A stretch of DNA of 64,000 nucleotides from Candidatus Sumerlaeota bacterium (lineage in GTDB: Bacteria; Sumerlaeota; Sumerlaeia; SLMS01; JAHLLQ01), in contig JASGMJ010000001.1 in NCBI GenBank assembly GCA_030156535.1, forward strand, positions 186,001 through 250,000. The letters are read 5' to 3'. Below, in pieces: positions 36,883 through 44,892 of the stretch (positions are counted from its first letter, which is position 1; each line of letters begins with the position of its first letter). The notes under the pieces were generated by a model. It was not told the DNA's origin, did no database searches, and saw only the letters and a list, made by a program, of their open reading frames with translations. The position numbers were made by a program, and so were the translations under genes.

Positions 36883-39800
36883 TCAGGTGTTGGAGGGGCC
36901 GGTTTCGCCGCTGGCAAGAGGCATGGTGGAGAGGTGTTCATACAGACGCCAGCGCTGGCCGACATCGTTCTGTGCCTGGTCCATGAGAGCGCGGGCCGCT
37001 TCGGGCTTGCTGTGGGTAAGCATCGAGTAGCGGGTCTCGTTGTAGGCGTATTTCTCAAGGGGGAGCTTGGGCGCCCTCGAATCGAGCTGCATGGGATTGA
37101 GCCCTTCTGCGGCGCGTGCCGGGTTGAAGCGGAAGAGAGGCCAGTGCCCGGAGGCGACGGCGTTCTTCTGCTGCTCGAGCCCATGGGAGAGATCGAAACC
37201 GTGGGCGATGCAGTGTGCGTAGGCCAGAATCAGCGATGGGCCGTCCCATGCCTCGGCTTCCACGAACGCCTTGGCGGTGTGGGCATCGTTCGCACCCATT
37301 GCGATGCGGGCGACGTAGGCCGTGCCATACGTCATGGCGAGCAGCGCGAGGTCCTTCTTCGCGGCGCCCTTGCCGGCGGCGGCGAACTTCGCGACGGCCG
37401 CACGGGGCGTTGCCTTGGATTGCTGGCCACCGGTGTTTGAGTACACTTCGGTGTCGAGCACCAGGATGTTCACGTTGCGGTTGGACGCGAGGACGTGATC
37501 GAGACCGCCGTAGCCGATGTCGTAGGCCCATCCGTCACCGCCGAGAATCCAGACGCTCTTGCGGACGAGGATATCGGCGATGGGAAGAAGAAGCTTCGCT
37601 TCGTTGGAGGAAAGCTGGGTGAGCTTCTTCTTGAGTTCGACGATGCGGAGGCGCTGTGCGGCGATCCCCTCCTCATCCCGCTGGGCTGCTTCGAGAATCT
37701 CGGAGACGAGAGCGGAACCCACTTCTGATTCGAGCTTCTTCAGCAACTCGCTGGCGAACTCGATCTGCTTGTCGATGGTGACGCGCATTCCGAATCCGAA
37801 CTCGGCGTTGTCCTCGAAGAGCGAGTTCGACCAGGCTGGACCGCGTCCGCACTTGTCGACAGCCCAGGGGGTTGTCGGCAGATTGCCGCCATAGATCGAC
37901 GTGCAACCCGTGGCGTTGGCGATCATGGCGCGGTCGCCGAAGAGTTGGCTGAGGAGTTTGACGTAGGGCGTTTCGCCGCAGCCGGCACAGGCGCCAGAGA
38001 ACTCGAAGAGAGGTTCGAGAAGCTGAAGGTCCTTCACGCGGGTGCGGTCAACTTTGGTACGATCCATCTCGGGAAGATTCAGGAAGAACTCCCAGTTGAG
38101 ACGTTCGGTTTCGAGCGTCGCCTCGACGGGCTCCATGTTGATGGCCTTGCGTCCGGCTTCGCGCTTGTTCTTCGCGGGGCAGGCCTCAACGCACAGATTA
38201 CAGCCGGTGCAGTCTTCGGGTGAAACCTGGATCGTGTAGAGGTGGTCTTTGAAGTCGGGTGTCTTGGCTTTCGTGGACTTGAAGGTCTCGGGGGCGCCGC
38301 ACGCGGCGGCTGGCTCGTACAGTTTGCCACGGATCACGGCGTGCGGGCAGACCATGACGCACTTGCCGCACTGGATGCAGACCTCGGGATCCCATACGGG
38401 CGCCTCCAGCGAGATCGTGCGCTTCTCCCATTTGGTCGTGGCTGAGGGGAAGGTGCCGTCGATTGGCAGTGCGCTGACGGGCAGGTCGTCGCCTTCACCA
38501 AGAGTGATCTTGCCGATGACGCTGCGGACGAATTCGGGGGCGTCTGCGGGAACGGGCGGACGCATCTTCACCGTTCCGTTGGCCGTGGCCGGCACCTTGA
38601 TCTGGTGCAGATTCGCGAGGGTCTGGTCGACGGCGGCAAAGTTCTTGTCCACGACGGCCTGGCCGCGCTTGCCATACGTCTTCTTGATGGCCTGTTTGAT
38701 CTTGGTGATGGCTTCCTCGCGGGGAAGCACGCCGCTGATGGCGAAGAAGCACGTCTGCATCACCGTGTTGATGCGCCGTCCCATACCCGTTTCGTGGGCC
38801 ACGGCGTAGGCGTCGATCACGTACAGCTTCAGTTCCTTGGCAATGATTTGCTTCTGGACGGTGGCAGGAAGGTGGTCCCATACTTCATCCGGCCCATAGG
38901 GCGCGTTGAGCAGGAACGTGGCACCCTTGTCCGCCTTGCTCAGAACGTCGATGCGGTCGATGAACGTAAACTGGTGGCAGGCCACGAACGAGGCGCGGTC
39001 GATGAGGTACGTCGAGCGGATCGGACGCGGCCCAAAGCGCAGGTGCGATGTCGTGATGGAGCCGGACTTCTTCGAGTCGTAGACGAAGTAGCCCTGGGTG
39101 TAGAAGTCCGTCTCCTCGCCGATGATCTTGATGGAGTTCTTGTTTGCACCGACGGTGCCGTCGGACCCGAGTCCGTAGAAGATGGCGCGGACTGTCTTGG
39201 GATCGACCGTCGTGAAGGAGGTGTCGACGTCGAGGCTGGTGAAGGTGACGTCGTCCTTGATGCCGACGGTGAAGTGATTGCGCGGCGTCTCGGCGCTCAG
39301 GTTGTCGTACACCGCCTTGACCATCGCCGGGGTGAATTCCTTGGAGGAAAGCCCGTAGCGGCCTCCCACAACGCGGGGCATTTGCTGGAAGGGCGAGTTG
39401 CCTGTGGCAGCCGATTCGTGCAGGGCCGTCACCACGTCGATATACAACGGCTCGCCAACGGCACCGGGTTCCTTGGTGCGGTCGAGCACCGCGATGGATT
39501 TGACGGTTGCGGGCAGGGCATTGAGGAAGTGCTCGATGCTGAACGGGCGGTAGAGGTGGACTTTGAGGAGGCCGACTTTCTCTCCGGCGGCGGTGAGAAC
39601 TTCCAGGGCTTCCTCGGCTGCCTCTGCGCCCGAGCCCATCATCACGATGACGCGCTCGGCATCCTCAGCACCAACATAGTCGAACAGATGGTAGCGCCGG
39701 CCTGTGAGTGCCGCGAACTGGTCCATCGCGTTTTCAACGATGGTGGGGCAGGCGTTATAGAAGGGATTGCAGGCTTCGCGGGCCTGGAAGAAGACGTCGG

Positions 39801-40461
39801 GATTCTGGGCCGTGCCGCGGATGAAGGGGCGGTCAGGGCTAAGGGCGCGCTCGCGGTGCGCGCGCACGAGGTCCTGATTGATCATGGCGCGGACCTCGTT
39901 TTCGCCGACGGGATCAATCTTCGCCACCTCGTGGGAAGTGCGGAAGCCGTCGAAGAAGTGCAGGAAGGGGATGCGCGCTTCCAGAGTGGCGGCATGGGCG
40001 ATGAGGGCCATGTCCATCGCCTCCTGCACCGAGTTGGAAGCAAGCAGGGCGAATCCCGTCTGACGGGCCGCCATCACATCGCTGTGGTCTCCGAAAATGG
40101 AGAGTGCGTGGGTGGCGACGGTGCGGGCCGCCACATGAATGACGGCGGGGGTGAGTTCTCCCGCGATCTTGTACATGTTCGGAATCATCAGCAACAGGCC
40201 CTGGGAGGCCGTGAACGTGGTGGCGAGAGCACCGGCCTGCAGCGCCCCGTGGATGGCGCCGGCCACGCCAGCTTCGCTCTGCATCTCCACGATTGTTGGG
40301 ACGGTATCCCAGAGGTTCGGTGCTTCCTCCGAGGCCCATTGGTCTGCCCATTCGCCCATGGGTGACGAGGGCGTGATGGGGTAAATGGCGACGACCTCGC
40401 TGGCGAGGTAGGCGACCTTTGCCACAGCTTCATTTGCATCAAGGGTTACTTTGGAACCCAT
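36883..40461 (-). CDS. nifJ: Pyruvate:ferredoxin (flavodoxin) oxidoreductase
   Basis: This 1192-residue single-chain enzyme converts pyruvate and CoA to acetyl-CoA, CO2 and reduced ferredoxin. Domain order: pyrimidine-binding TPP domain (IYPITPSSPMGEWAD), domain II, gamma-domain, two [4Fe-4S] motifs (CIQCGKCVMVCP and CTGCNLCVEACP), and the C-terminal TPP domain with CAGCGE, the proximal-cluster Cys and GGDGWAYDIGYGGLDH. The pattern YSNTGGQQSKATPRAAVAKF is typical. Start ATG 40461 has GGAGG eight bases upstream. It supplies acetyl-CoA that could feed acetate kinase, and low-potential electrons. Confidence 0.96.
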   Translation of the reverse strand: MGSKVTLDANEAVAKVAYLASEVVAIYPITPSSPMGEWADQWASEEAPNLWDTVPTIVEMQSEAGVAGAIHGALQAGALATTFTASQGLLLMIPNMYKIAGELTPAVIHVAARTVATHALSIFGDHSDVMAARQTGFALLASNSVQEAMDMALIAHAATLEARIPFLHFFDGFRTSHEVAKIDPVGENEVRAMINQDLVRAHRERALSPDRPFIRGTAQNPDVFFQAREACNPFYNACPTIVENAMDQFAALTGRRYHLFDYVGAEDAERVIVMMGSGAEAAEEALEVLTAAGEKVGLLKVHLYRPFSIEHFLNALPATVKSIAVLDRTKEPGAVGEPLYIDVVTALHESAATGNSPFQQMPRVVGGRYGLSSKEFTPAMVKAVYDNLSAETPRNHFTVGIKDDVTFTSLDVDTSFTTVDPKTVRAIFYGLGSDGTVGANKNSIKIIGEETDFYTQGYFVYDSKKSGSITTSHLRFGPRPIRSTYLIDRASFVACHQFTFIDRIDVLSKADKGATFLLNAPYGPDEVWDHLPATVQKQIIAKELKLYVIDAYAVAHETGMGRRINTVMQTCFFAISGVLPREEAITKIKQAIKKTYGKRGQAVVDKNFAAVDQTLANLHQIKVPATANGTVKMRPPVPADAPEFVRSVIGKITLGEGDDLPVSALPIDGTFPSATTKWEKRTISLEAPVWDPEVCIQCGKCVMVCPHAVIRGKLYEPAAACGAPETFKSTKAKTPDFKDHLYTIQVSPEDCTGCNLCVEACPAKNKREAGRKAINMEPVEATLETERLNWEFFLNLPEMDRTKVDRTRVKDLQLLEPLFEFSGACAGCGETPYVKLLSQLFGDRAMIANATGCTSIYGGNLPTTPWAVDKCGRGPAWSNSLFEDNAEFGFGMRVTIDKQIEFASELLKKLESEVGSALVSEILEAAQRDEEGIAAQRLRIVELKKKLTQLSSNEAKLLLPIADILVRKSVWILGGDGWAYDIGYGGLDHVLASNRNVNILVLDTEVYSNTGGQQSKATPRAAVAKFAAAGKGAAKKDLALLAMTYGTAYVARIAMGANDAHTAKAFVEAEAWDGPSLILAYAHCIAHGFDLSHGLEQQKNAVASGHWPLFRFNPARAAEGLNPMQLDSRAPKLPLEKYAYNETRYSMLTHSKPEAARALMDQAQNDVGQRWRLYEHLSTMPLASGETGPSNT

Positions 40462-40557
40462 CAGGGAAACCTCCAAAAAGAGCTGCCCGGGAGCGGGACG
40501 GGGATCGATTTCCTGGGGGGGCGCGAGAAAACAGCCTCCCTAAAGAAGACAATATAG

Positions 40558-40587
40558 AGAATAGGAATCGGCTTTAGTGAGGGTCAA
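40558..40587 (-). promoter_or_regulatory. Candidate nifJ promoter
   Basis: On the minus strand TTGACC (40582-40587) and TATTCT (40558-40563) are separated by 18 bp, in an A/T-richer patch about 100 bp before the nifJ ATG. It resembles a sigma-70-type promoter; no mapping evidence is available. Confidence 0.4.
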
Positions 40588-40645
40588 GCGGCAATATGGA
40601 GGATTCGTGTCGGAGCGCCGGATGGAAGATAAAAGGCGTGAAAGA

Positions 40646-40687
40646 TGTCCAATTGCCTCAATCAAGCGCTTTTGATTGGGCTGGACA
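40646..40687. repeat. 42-nt imperfect inverted repeat
   Basis: Nested arms TGTCCA/TGGACA, GCC/GGC and CAATCAA/TTGATTG pair with two small bulges around a GCGCTT loop, giving about 16 bp of stem. On the minus strand it is followed by a T-rich stretch, so it could be a terminator or part of a structured RNA. Confidence 0.55.
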
Positions 40688-41062
40688 AGCCGATGCTCTC
40701 TGTGGAATGTAATCTCGTAGACACGGTAGGAGAGCGTTTGCGCGCTTGGAAAAGCGTCGGTTTTTGGGGTGCCGTCTCGCCGGGGGGATTATGGATGTGG
40801 GATGCCCGAAATCGTTGTTGGGGGCATTCGCTGTGTATCGGTATCTATTTGGGACTCGCTGTTTTGTCCGGTCTGCCTCCCTGAGCGGTCTGGGAGCAGA
40901 GGCGTAGGTAGTATCCTGATGCGTTCTACTGCTTGAGGTGAAGGTTGCGCTTCACTGGCATTTGGCAGGTCTCCGCTCAGGCAGCAGATCCCCTCCTCGT
41001 GTGTTGGAACGACGCTGGCGAGGCTGTACTCTTTAAGATACTATCAATGATGACGGCTTATC

Positions 41063-41911
41063 ATGCATTTTATCTATCTTCAACAATCGGGCAAGCCGGT
41101 CGAAGGCACTGCGGGTAACTTCTGGGTCCTTGCAGGTGTTTCGGTTGCGGAACATCACTGGAAGGCGTTGCAGCTCCGGCTCAACGGCCTTCAGCGCTCC
41201 TTCCAGAAGGAGAACTACAGCGCGGTTTCCAGTCTCATCGATGCGAATCGTCTGTTGCACCCACGAAACGCGGAGCAGCGCTGGACACGCGCAATCTGCA
41301 AAGGGCTGGAGAAAATCGTCTCCGGCCTGGATGCCCAGTTTTTCCTCGTGGTGGTGGACAAGCGAGCGACGGACAAGCCCGCGAATTCCCGCTGGTTGCT
41401 GCCGTTGACCTACGGGTATCTTATGAAGCCACTGACGCAGTTTCTGCGCGAGGTGGACGACGTCGGAGCGCTGGTTGTTCCACCAGGGCGCGAGGAAGAG
41501 CTCCGGGTCATCGAAGAGATACAGGTGGAAAACCTTTTTGGCCATCATGGCCGGACGAGTCCAGTGATCGCCTCTCCCATGGTGCAACGTCCCCAGGACT
41601 GCTGCGGCCTGCAGGTGGCGGATTTCGTGGCCACCGTGGCGCGGCGCTATCACGAGACGGTCTATCCCCGGCTCTTTGCCAAGGAAATCCTGACCGGTTA
41701 CGACGCCGTGATCAATTCGCACTATCAGGGCTTCGTCAAACCGGGAACGTATCAGTCGCCCGTAACGGATCAAAAGGGCTACCGGATTCGCGGCTACATT
41801 TATCTTTGGCGCCGGGATTCCCGGGGCGCCATGCGCGACGATCAGGCGAGTAGCATGGAAATCCAGATCCCGCGCCTGGACGAGAGTGACGAGGCCGTGG
41901 AGCAGCAGTGA
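41063..41911 (+). CDS. DUF3800 domain protein
   Basis: This 282-residue protein matches the DUF3800 layout: N-terminal strand MHFIYLQQSG in place of the usual Y-x-D-E-S-G, a FWVLAGVSV strand, and the C-terminal QDCCGLQVADFVATVARR helix with the conserved LQ-x-AD. DUF3800 is a predicted RNase-H-like fold often found in accessory or defence regions; its function is not settled. The first acidic residue of the motif is replaced (Gln-Gln), so catalytic activity is doubtful. It stands alone 152 bp before the pilT-like gene. Confidence 0.75.
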   Translation: MHFIYLQQSGKPVEGTAGNFWVLAGVSVAEHHWKALQLRLNGLQRSFQKENYSAVSSLIDANRLLHPRNAEQRWTRAICKGLEKIVSGLDAQFFLVVVDKRATDKPANSRWLLPLTYGYLMKPLTQFLREVDDVGALVVPPGREEELRVIEEIQVENLFGHHGRTSPVIASPMVQRPQDCCGLQVADFVATVARRYHETVYPRLFAKEILTGYDAVINSHYQGFVKPGTYQSPVTDQKGYRIRGYIYLWRRDSRGAMRDDQASSMEIQIPRLDESDEAVEQQ

Positions 41912-42063
41912 CATTTCCGGCGGCCCAACCCACCGCTCTTCACAATCGCTTTCCTGCTTGAGATCGTGATCGCTGGCAGACAGAGTTGGTCGAAACCCGG
42001 CGAAACCGCATGGCATGTCCGCTTTCCGGGTGCGGACTGGGCTTTGCCCTCAAGGAGTTCGCG

Positions 42064-43194
42064 ATGGGTATCTTGCGTCTGGACGACCTCTTGCAGGAAA
42101 TGGTGGAGAAAGGGGCTTCCGACCTTTTCATTAAGGCGGGGGTGCCGCCTCACATCAGGGTGGATGGGCGGATTCAGCCGCTGCCTTATGGCGAGATGAA
42201 CATGCAGGACGTTCAGGACCTCGCGTGCGGCATGATGACCGAGGATCAGATCGTCTCGTTCGAAAAGTATCCCGAGATGGACCTGGCGATTGGCGTCAGC
42301 GGAGTCGGGCGATTCCGTGTGAACCTCTTTCGCCAGCGGGGGAGCACGGCCATGGTGTTCCGCCACATCACCCGGCCGAACTTCAGCTTCGACGACTTGT
42401 TGCTCCCTCCCGCAGTTCGCAAGCTCTCCGAGCAGCCTCGCGGCCTTGTTCTCGTCACGGGGACAACGGGTTCGGGCAAGTCCACGACGCTGGCCGCGAT
42501 GATCAACCATATCAACCACAGCCGGCGCTGCCACATCGTGACGATCGAGGATCCTATCGAGTTCCTCCACAGTGACAAGCGCGCGATCGTCAGCCAGCGC
42601 GAAGTCGGCTTCGACACCAAGACTTTCGAGGACGCACTGCGTCACGTTCTGCGCCAGGCCCCCGACGTCATTCTGATCGGCGAGATCCGCGACCTGGAAA
42701 CCGTGAAGACTTGCGTGGCGGCGGCAGAGACCGGGCACTTGGTGCTTTCGACGCTGCACACGATCAACGCGGTGCAGACCGTCGAACGCATCATCAACCT
42801 GTTCCCCGCTTATCTGCACGATCAGATTCGCATGGAATTGGCGCTGGGCTTGCAGGGCGTCATCAGCCAGCGCCTCTTGCCGCGCAAGAAGGGCGTCGGG
42901 CGTGTTCCGGCGGTGGAAGTCATGATCGGCACGCCGTTGGTCAAGAAGCTGATCAACGAGGGGAAGACTCTGGAACTCCTCCCGGCAATCGAGGACGGCG
43001 GGCACTGGGGGATGCAGAGCTTCAACCAGTCGCTTTATTGGCTGATCAAGAACGAAATCGTGAAGTACGAGGACGCCCTGCAGTACGCGACGAGCCCGGA
43101 AGAGCTTCGCCTCATGGTCGAAGGCATCACGACGGGAACGCGCAAGGAACAACAATCCATGCAACAATCCATGCCCGACCACGAGATGGCGTAG
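42064..43194 (+). CDS. Type IV pilus retraction ATPase (PilT/PilU family)
   Basis: This 376-residue hexameric ATPase powers pilus retraction at the inner face of the cytoplasmic membrane. It has the PAS-like N-domain (LLQEMVEKGASDLFIKAGVPP), Walker A GTTGSGKST, the Asp-box IEDPIEFLH, Walker B LIGEIRDLET and the His-box GHLVLSTLHT. The C-terminus diverges from the PilT AIRNLIRE signature and ends in a Gln/Met-rich tail, which resembles PilU more. AAGGAG lies just before ATG 42064. No other pilus genes are adjacent, which is common for pilT-like genes. Confidence 0.92.
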   Translation: MGILRLDDLLQEMVEKGASDLFIKAGVPPHIRVDGRIQPLPYGEMNMQDVQDLACGMMTEDQIVSFEKYPEMDLAIGVSGVGRFRVNLFRQRGSTAMVFRHITRPNFSFDDLLLPPAVRKLSEQPRGLVLVTGTTGSGKSTTLAAMINHINHSRRCHIVTIEDPIEFLHSDKRAIVSQREVGFDTKTFEDALRHVLRQAPDVILIGEIRDLETVKTCVAAAETGHLVLSTLHTINAVQTVERIINLFPAYLHDQIRMELALGLQGVISQRLLPRKKGVGRVPAVEVMIGTPLVKKLINEGKTLELLPAIEDGGHWGMQSFNQSLYWLIKNEIVKYEDALQYATSPEELRLMVEGITTGTRKEQQSMQQSMPDHEMA

Positions 43195-43204
43195 GGGGCG
43201 TGTG

Positions 43205-44860
43205 CTAGGTGTAGTCGATCAGTGACTTTTCGTCTTCCCGGCTGGACTCTCGATAGAAGATCGGGAGTGTGAAGTAGCTGTGCCGGAGGAGTTCGAGGCG
43301 TTCAATGCCCTCGGACTGCCGGGCCGACGAGGAGAGTGCGGCCACCATCTGATTGTTGACGATGCCGCGCAGGGTTTGGCGGCATTCCTGCGCCAGTTCC
43401 CAGGCGTTCGCAGGGTCGTTTCCTTCAAGCAGGGCACGGGCATCGTCGAGTTGCTGGCGTGCAAGAGCAATGATCGCTTCCTGGCGCTGGCCGGTGGCGA
43501 GTTGGGCGAGTTCGCTTTCAACGAAGCTCACTTTTTCGAGACGATGGCCAGTGCCTTCGAGCAGGGTGGCGCAGGCTTGTGGGAATGCCGTACGCATCGA
43601 TGCCTCGATTTCCTCGATGCGGGTGCGTGAAGAGGTGAGGAGAACGCGGGCGCTGATGTCGATGGATTGCAGGCGCAGACGGAGCGTCCCATTGCCGTCG
43701 CGCGTAAGGGAAACGGGAGTGGGTGCCGGAAAGTCGATGCGCCAGGCGTCGTAGCCGAAAGAGGCAGGGAGGCTCAGGCTGACTTCGACGCGATGCATGC
43801 GTGATGGATCGATCCAGTATTCATCCCCCTGGGCGGAACGCCAGAGGAGCAGAAGAACGTCGTCGCCGTGAGCAAGCAGCGCGGCGCGCAGGCGGGGATG
43901 CCCGGTTTCCACCTCGGCGTCGATGAATCGGCCTTCGGAATAGAACTCAGAACATGTTTGGATTTCCCGCGCGATGAGCGAAAGCTCCGCGAGGCGGTCG
44001 CGGCCGGTGGTTGGCGGTGGGCCGAGCAGAAACTCGTAGCAATCGGCCAGGAGCCCGCGAACGCGCTGGGCAAGAATCTCGTAGATCCGGACGCGGAGGA
44101 GATCGGCGTCGGGGGGAAGGAAGTCGTTGCGTGGAGTTTCGGCAAGGTTGGCGAGGAAGGGGAACCAGCGTTCGATCTGGGCGGGCAGATGGCGCACGAC
44201 GGGGTCGGAGTCGAAGAGGCCGGCACGCCGTGCCTCGTCGCTGATGCTTGCCTGGAAACGGTAGCAGATGAAGGGGCGGTCCACGGCCCTCTTGGCCGTG
44301 ATTTCCTTGCGCACGAGGTCGAGCGTTTCAGCTCCCTGGGAGAGAGGCGCCCGGGGGAGTGGCCCACCCACTCCCTGCTGAACGGCGTAGAAATCCCCGG
44401 ATTCCAGCCAGAGGTCCAGCGGATAGCCGGGGCGGAAGGGCGTCCAGATGGGATGAAAAAGGTCCTGGGTGCGGAGGCGGTCACGCTCGCGAAAGTACCA
44501 GAGGAGAGCTTCGCGGGTGTCGCCGGGTGTTGGAATACAGTAGGAGTGCAGCGACTGGCGGTGGCGGAAGGAGCGTGCGAGATAGGCGCTGGGTTCGGGG
44601 TCGAAAGGCTCGGTGGCGACGATGACCATCAGGCCGTGGCGCTCGGCGGCATCGAACACGAGGTCGATCAGCGGGAGGGTGCCGAGGCTGGCTGGTGGCG
44701 TGATGACGGTATTGAAGCCGTTGGCGGCGATGTGGGCGGCGGCTTCCTCGATGCGGTGCGCGGGAGTGAGAAGAATGCGCGTGCCGACGGCAAAGAACGG
44801 CCGTCCGTCGAGACGGATGACCGACCGGTCGAGAAGAATGCGAGTGCTGGATTCCGCCAT
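43205..44860 (-). CDS. Hypothetical protein with glycosidase-like N-terminus
   Basis: This 551-residue soluble protein has no signal peptide. The first 100 residues (RSVIRLDGRPFFAVGTRIL, then EEAAAHIAANGFNTVITP and ERHGLMVIVAT) follow the beta/alpha pattern that opens many TIM-barrel glycosidase-like domains. No catalytic acid pair can be named, so I do not assign activity. The C-terminal 150 residues are predicted helical with many Arg/Glu/Gln. It starts 32 bp after the stop of the giant CHC2-TPR gene and is probably co-transcribed; it converges on the PilT-like gene with a 10-bp gap. Confidence 0.75.
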   Translation of the reverse strand: MAESSTRILLDRSVIRLDGRPFFAVGTRILLTPAHRIEEAAAHIAANGFNTVITPPASLGTLPLIDLVFDAAERHGLMVIVATEPFDPEPSAYLARSFRHRQSLHSYCIPTPGDTREALLWYFRERDRLRTQDLFHPIWTPFRPGYPLDLWLESGDFYAVQQGVGGPLPRAPLSQGAETLDLVRKEITAKRAVDRPFICYRFQASISDEARRAGLFDSDPVVRHLPAQIERWFPFLANLAETPRNDFLPPDADLLRVRIYEILAQRVRGLLADCYEFLLGPPPTTGRDRLAELSLIAREIQTCSEFYSEGRFIDAEVETGHPRLRAALLAHGDDVLLLLWRSAQGDEYWIDPSRMHRVEVSLSLPASFGYDAWRIDFPAPTPVSLTRDGNGTLRLRLQSIDISARVLLTSSRTRIEEIEASMRTAFPQACATLLEGTGHRLEKVSFVESELAQLATGQRQEAIIALARQQLDDARALLEGNDPANAWELAQECRQTLRGIVNNQMVAALSSSARQSEGIERLELLRHSYFTLPIFYRESSREDEKSLIDYT

Positions 44861-44892
44861 GATGTCAATGGCCTCTCAGGCGAGGACGTACT

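Larger units (their letters stand above)
40462..41062. other. Hairpin-rich intergenic region upstream of nifJ
   Basis: About 600 bp without a convincing gene between divergent nifJ and the DUF3800 gene. Several self-complementary segments cluster at 40640-40900. They include the long hairpin listed separately, a CGCTT-GGAA-AAGCG stem near 40757, a GGATGCCC/GGGGCATTC pair near 40800-40830 and GCCTCCC/GGGAG...GGC near 40876. A 79-codon frame at 40645-40884 is Trp/Gly/Leu-rich and not protein-like. Confidence 0.5.

Noticed and set aside
40645-40884. 79-codon frame in the nifJ upstream region
   Set aside because: Trp/Gly-rich product without protein-like pattern, and it spans the hairpin cluster.
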